From assembly GCF_028898845.1 (NCBI RefSeq), contig NZ_CP118574.1, positions 6,173,001 to 6,237,000 of the forward strand: a stretch of 64,000 bases of DNA, read 5' to 3'. The stretch's first letter is position 1; each line of letters opens with the position of its first letter. Below, piece after piece: positions 63,871 to 64,000 of the stretch. Position numbers and translations under genes: made by a program. The notes under the pieces were generated by a model. That model was given only the letters and a program-made list of their open reading frames with translations, was not told where the DNA came from and ran no database searches. The stretch is from Streptomyces sp. WZ-12 (GTDB lineage Bacteria; Actinomycetota; Actinomycetes; Streptomycetales; Streptomycetaceae).

Positions 63871-64000
63871 CGCACGCGGGCGGTCGTTGGCCGCACGGCG
63901 CGAGCGGTCGCCGCACCCGCCCCCCTCGCGCCCCCCGCGCCGGACGCTGTCGCCGTCGCGTGTCCGGGTGCGTAGCTCATCGTTCTCATCACACAAGCAC

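Overview
The window reads as chromosome of a high-GC mycelial actinomycete, almost certainly Streptomyces. Support: strong third-position G/C bias, GTG and CTG starts, stem-only terminators, a chaplin with a sortase signal, an actinobacterial rnpB, and typical Streptomyces families (F420-type LLM oxidoreductase, DUF5336-like antigen, Nif3 / C4 zinc ribbon / RNase H-phosphatase trio). I could not run searches, so species and percent identities are not given.

Left third (1-30.8 kb), conserved gene types. A glycosyltransferase (cut by the window edge), a methyltransferase and an alpha/alpha-toroid prenyltransferase-like protein form one operon. After a lipoprotein and an inverted pair of extragenic elements come an LLM oxidoreductase, a DUF5336-like membrane protein, an amidase and a methyltransferase. 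Two gene sets then look like acyl-CoA (sterol side chain or similar) beta-oxidation: a fused double acyl-CoA dehydrogenase plus an SCP-x-type thiolase (8.8-12.2 kb), and a MaoC hydratase, a zinc alcohol dehydrogenase and an SDR (16.5-19.5 kb). Both carry the same two palindromes in front, one of them a perfect match to the mycobacterial KstR consensus, so they are probably co-regulated. An MFS exporter and a DesK/DesR-like pair lie between them. Next come an iron-box-preceded siderophore-binding lipoprotein, the Nif3 operon, eda, yaaA, an RNB ribonuclease, a MerR regulator and rnpB.

Middle (30.8-54.3 kb), a gene-sparse accessory region with more A+T. It holds a dozen or so small secreted proteins built from a few interchangeable modules. 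I call these X (a C-R-S-H-D-L core with two cysteines), Y (two cysteines, faintly rodlin-like), Z (P-Q-V repeats ending in G-R-L-A-A-P) and C (four cysteines, signal starting M-x-S-G-K-K). They come with or without a long Pro/Gln linker and sit beside a cell-wall-anchored chaplin and other small exported proteins. Duplicated leaders, a 78-bp internal tandem repeat, a tandem cassette duplication and one copy whose C-terminal module has been cut off by two stop codons show active birth and decay. This is the best candidate in the window for an undescribed system, probably a cell-surface or aerial-hypha coat family.

Right end (54.6-64 kb), a surface polysaccharide locus. Two divergent Stealth-type sugar-phosphate transferases (one fused to a GT4 glycosyltransferase) share a 259-bp perfect inverted repeat inside their catalytic domains. 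Recombination there would swap their N-terminal halves in frame. A helper protein of unknown function and a PIG-L deacetylase with a propeller-like tail accompany them.
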